From positions 62,001 through 126,000 of the forward strand of contig CAZQKW010000003.1 of NCBI GenBank assembly GCA_964594075.1: a DNA stretch of 64,000 bases, given 5' to 3'. The position numbers and the translations under genes were made by a program. The number at the start of each line of letters is the position of its first letter. Within the stretch, counting starts at the first letter, position 1. Under the pieces are notes generated by a model. The model was given only the letters and a program-made list of their open reading frames with translations, was not told the DNA's origin and did not search any database. Positions 61,495-64,000 of the stretch are shown here, one piece after another. Origin of the DNA: CAZQKW01 sp964594075 (GTDB taxonomy: Bacteria > Desulfobacterota > WTBG01 > CAIYCZ01).

Positions 61495-63999
61495 TCAGCG
61501 TCGCCCTGTCAGTCCTTTACCTCCCCATAAAAACCATGCCGTTGCCTCTGCCGGTGGTTCATGGATCGTACCTTTTCCTGCGGTGTCAATATCCTCAAGT
61601 TTATAATAATACGTCTTGCCCTTTTCCACGTTCCAGTCACTGAACCGATATACTGCACCGGAAGAAGGACTTCCTTTGGCAGGAATAAGCGCGTCGTTTA
61701 TCTTTGTATATTCACCATCTGCAGATTCTGCACGGTAAATGTTAAATCCCACATTATCAATTTCTGATGCGGTCTCCCATTTGAGTAAGATTCGCGCCAG
61801 CTTGCCACTTGCTTCAAACCTGACCAGATTGACGACTGTTGGTTCCTCAATTGTTGTCGTGGTGGTACTTGCCGGTGTCTGGCACTGACAGTCTATACAA
61901 TTATAACCGCTTGAACAGTCATTATCCGATTCACACTCCTCCCCTTCTTCAATAATACCGTTCCCGCACTCAGCGGGCATGACAAGCCTGAAGATCTTGG
62001 CACCGCCAAGGCCTGATGGCGTTGAGCTTGCCCCTTTACTTCCAGAGACATACAGGATTCCGCCAAATTCAGTAAAGGCTTCAAAATTTATAATATTTGT
62101 ATCACCAAAACCGTTATTTGTTACCTGAATCCACGTCACTCCATCATTGGTCTTCCATATTTGTGAACCTTTTAGTTCGTTTAAACTAGGCGGTGTGTTA
62201 TACTCAGGAATATATTGGCAAATAATGCCACCATAGAGATTTCCCGCAAACGGGAAAAGGTTAACTGCTAAGTTCTGATATTTTGTACCGGCAGCACCCG
62301 CTGTATATTGATAGCCATCAAAACCGTTAGGATATGGTGAAGTTCCGAGGGGATCAGTGTATCCAGAAGCCACATTACCACTTCCAATGCTGTAAAACCA
62401 GCTTCCATCATTTTGAATGTCAACAAGAGATGTTGGAGCATAAACCACCCGTGCGCCGTCACCTGAAACACCCACCATAAGCTTGCTGTCAAAATCAGCA
62501 AGGCTCCAAGGCATAAAGTTGAATTTGTTTGTTCCGCAGGTTGCAGGGCTTCCAAAACCGTTTTCATTACTGCCTGTATCATTTAGATCAACGAATCTAT
62601 CAACTATCAGCTCCCATCCATTTGCAGTAAGACGAGCCATTCGTGAACAGCCACCTAAATTTCCAGATGTCCCAGTTCCGCCAGCATACAGAACTGGCGT
62701 CCCTGAAACAGATGAAACAACCAGGTCTGTAATACTGCTTGAAACAGGCTTCCGACCGTCAGGGTATGCTGTATCACTGTGATAATTTCCAAAACTATGA
62801 GAATTATATGGCGCTGGAACGCTTATCACTGACGTGGTTACTGTCCAGTCATCGCCGTTTTCGGTGAACCACACCTGCCCCCCATATTCATAATTAAGAC
62901 CAGTGCTCACATACAACTTGTTATTAAAAATTCGCATCGCCGTAATGGTTTTATTCCAAAAATCACCAAATCCATTTTGATGATACCCAATTCCGATCTG
63001 ATATGCATCACCCACGGCTACCGCTCCCAGAGTATAGGAATACTGCGGAAAAGGGTTTTCATATACCGCGCTGGCGCAATCCGTAAACTCGGTCTCCTGT
63101 CCTGAAGCATTAAAAGTGCCAGCTGTTTCGTTTTGCTGCACGGTTATTGTATTGGCCGTGTTACTGATAATCCTGAATTTTCTAAATTGCCCGGTGCCTG
63201 AGGTTATCGTCAGAACACCACCAACCCACTGATTGGTTGTCCAGTTTTTTGTGCTGTCGCCAAAGACAGCGGTTGTAGTTCCATCGTTCAAAGCACAACT
63301 GCTAATTGACTTTATAGTGCCAGTTTGAGCTGCAGCTACAGGATATTTGTCAGAAATAATCGGCTCCCAGATAATGCCGTCATAGCGCCAAATTTCACAT
63401 CCTGATGAGCCAAGGTAGTTTCCTTGTAACCCTGCTGAAAAACCAAAATAAAGTTTATTATTGAAAACAATCATGCGCGCCCAAACATTATTGATCAAAT
63501 TGTTATTATATACTCCATTTAACACCCCATTAGGAAACATGACCTGCTCCCAGCCACCTGAACTGTTAGTGCGCCAGACTTCACAGCCTTGAACCTGATT
63601 TCTGGTCAATGCATATAAACGACCTTGAAATTCAGCCATTGCCACAACCGAAATGTTATTGTCATTACCAAAGCCAGGAACATTGACCCTTTCCCAAGTT
63701 GTGCCATCCAAAGCTGTTACAGATTCCATGGCATTGGGAACATATCCGCTCGGATATCCTTTGTTCTCAAAAACAAATATAGAGCTTGATTTTAATTTGT
63801 TTGAAGAAGGCGGTGGTTTAAGGTAGCTAGTATCATAAATAACTACAATTATGTCCTTGTCGCCATCTCCATCTATATCTTCTATTTTAGCATCGCCCGG
63901 CATACATTTGGGGTCATAATAGAGAGCAGATCTTTTGTAGTTTAACGCACCGACGCTCTCATAATAATATACTGCCCCTTTTCCATCACCAGGCACCAC
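61495..63999 (-). CDS. Large secreted repeat protein, 5' end outside window
   Basis: An 834-residue C-terminal portion; the frame is still open at the window edge, so the true start lies beyond it. The first part has a 'DIDGDGDKDIIVV' FG-GAP/calcium-like motif. The middle consists of repeats with 'NNKLYFGFSAG', 'FNNKLYVSTGL', 'FDSKLMVGVSG', 'FGGILYVSGSKG', a beta-propeller-like pattern. Then a Cys-rich 'CGNGIIEEGEECESDNDC' unit, a Thr run, and a fibronectin-III-like domain ('LKWETASEIDNVGFNIYR', 'YYYKLEDIDTAG'). Surface or extracellular localisation is likely; function unknown. Confidence 0.8.
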   Translation of the reverse strand: MVPGDGKGAVYYYESVGALNYKRSALYYDPKCMPGDAKIEDIDGDGDKDIIVVIYDTSYLKPPPSSNKLKSSSIFVFENKGYPSGYVPNAMESVTALDGTTWERVNVPGFGNDNNISVVAMAEFQGRLYALTRNQVQGCEVWRTNSSGGWEQVMFPNGVLNGVYNNNLINNVWARMIVFNNKLYFGFSAGLQGNYLGSSGCEIWRYDGIIWEPIISDKYPVAAAQTGTIKSISSCALNDGTTTAVFGDSTKNWTTNQWVGGVLTITSGTGQFRKFRIISNTANTITVQQNETAGTFNASGQETEFTDCASAVYENPFPQYSYTLGAVAVGDAYQIGIGYHQNGFGDFWNKTITAMRIFNNKLYVSTGLNYEYGGQVWFTENGDDWTVTTSVISVPAPYNSHSFGNYHSDTAYPDGRKPVSSSITDLVVSSVSGTPVLYAGGTGTSGNLGGCSRMARLTANGWELIVDRFVDLNDTGSNENGFGSPATCGTNKFNFMPWSLADFDSKLMVGVSGDGARVVYAPTSLVDIQNDGSWFYSIGSGNVASGYTDPLGTSPYPNGFDGYQYTAGAAGTKYQNLAVNLFPFAGNLYGGIICQYIPEYNTPPSLNELKGSQIWKTNDGVTWIQVTNNGFGDTNIINFEAFTEFGGILYVSGSKGASSTPSGLGGAKIFRLVMPAECGNGIIEEGEECESDNDCSSGYNCIDCQCQTPASTTTTTIEEPTVVNLVRFEASGKLARILLKWETASEIDNVGFNIYRAESADGEYTKINDALIPAKGSPSSGAVYRFSDWNVEKGKTYYYKLEDIDTAGKGTIHEPPAEATAWFLWGGKGLTGRR

Positions 64000-64000
64000 C

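Noticed and set aside
1..64000. CRISPR arrays, rRNA, tRNA, phage or toxin-antitoxin modules
   Set aside because: No direct repeat arrays, cloverleaf or rRNA-like stretches, integrase or antitoxin pair seen on reading both strands.

Overview
The window looks like a draft scaffold from an uncultivated Gram-negative bacterium. Supporting signs are lipoprotein signal peptides, a Wzx/Wzy-type surface glycan system, a periplasmic pentaheme cytochrome, an orphan murB, and secreted proteins with Thr-rich linkers next to Cys-rich repeats. A run of 100 Ns at 21346-21445 is a scaffold gap. I cannot name the phylum. The secreted-protein style and gene mix recall deltaproteobacterial or candidate-phylum genomes, but that is only an impression. 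I saw no rRNA, tRNA or CRISPR.

Most of the window is one large surface-polysaccharide region, in two AT-rich blocks. Left block (about 0.1-22.2 kb): a minus-strand operon (sugar transferase, ATP-grasp ligase, HAD hydrolase, a fused double DegT aminotransferase, TPR lipoprotein); then murB, a NodU-type carbamoyltransferase with its SxtJ and DUF5989 membrane partners, and a UDP-glucuronate 4-epimerase; a secreted glycosidase-like protein; a decayed IS3-family element; and a UDP-diacetamido-uronic acid set (WbpI-like epimerase, fused WbpB-WbpD, WbpE aminotransferase) with a WecB-like epimerase and a glycosyltransferase broken by the gap. Right block (about 33.6-57.3 kb): a second sugar transferase, a nucleotidyltransferase-like protein, a Wzy-type polymerase or ligase, the UDP-L-FucNAc pathway (wbjB, wbjC, wbjD) with a WbuB-like transferase, a LamG-VanZ membrane protein, a FemAB-like protein, a polysaccharide deacetylase, a methyltransferase, a Wzx flippase, a further epimerase/aminotransferase pair, more glycosyltransferases and a very large heparinase II/III-like protein.

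Between them (22.3-33.6 kb) lies a visibly GC-richer metabolic segment: nitroreductase, CBS-domain protein, QueF, a DUF169/PCP_red protein, an operon of two FAD-linked oxidases plus a geranylgeranyl-reductase-like flavoprotein, and a pentaheme cytochrome c. The right end (57.6-64 kb) has a D-aminoacylase-type amidohydrolase, a lipoprotein cell-wall amidase and the C-terminal part of a large secreted repeat protein that continues past the window.

Taken together, the genes suggest a Wzx/Wzy-dependent glycan carrying amino sugars and uronic acids (L-FucNAc, a ManNAc3NAcA-type sugar, possibly GalA). The more unusual points are the double aminotransferase, the oxidoreductase-acetyltransferase fusion, the LamG domain inserted in a VanZ protein, a short-chain dehydrogenase with Asn in place of the catalytic Tyr, and a 170-bp MITE-like element. 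No single locus is clearly a new defence or mobile system.
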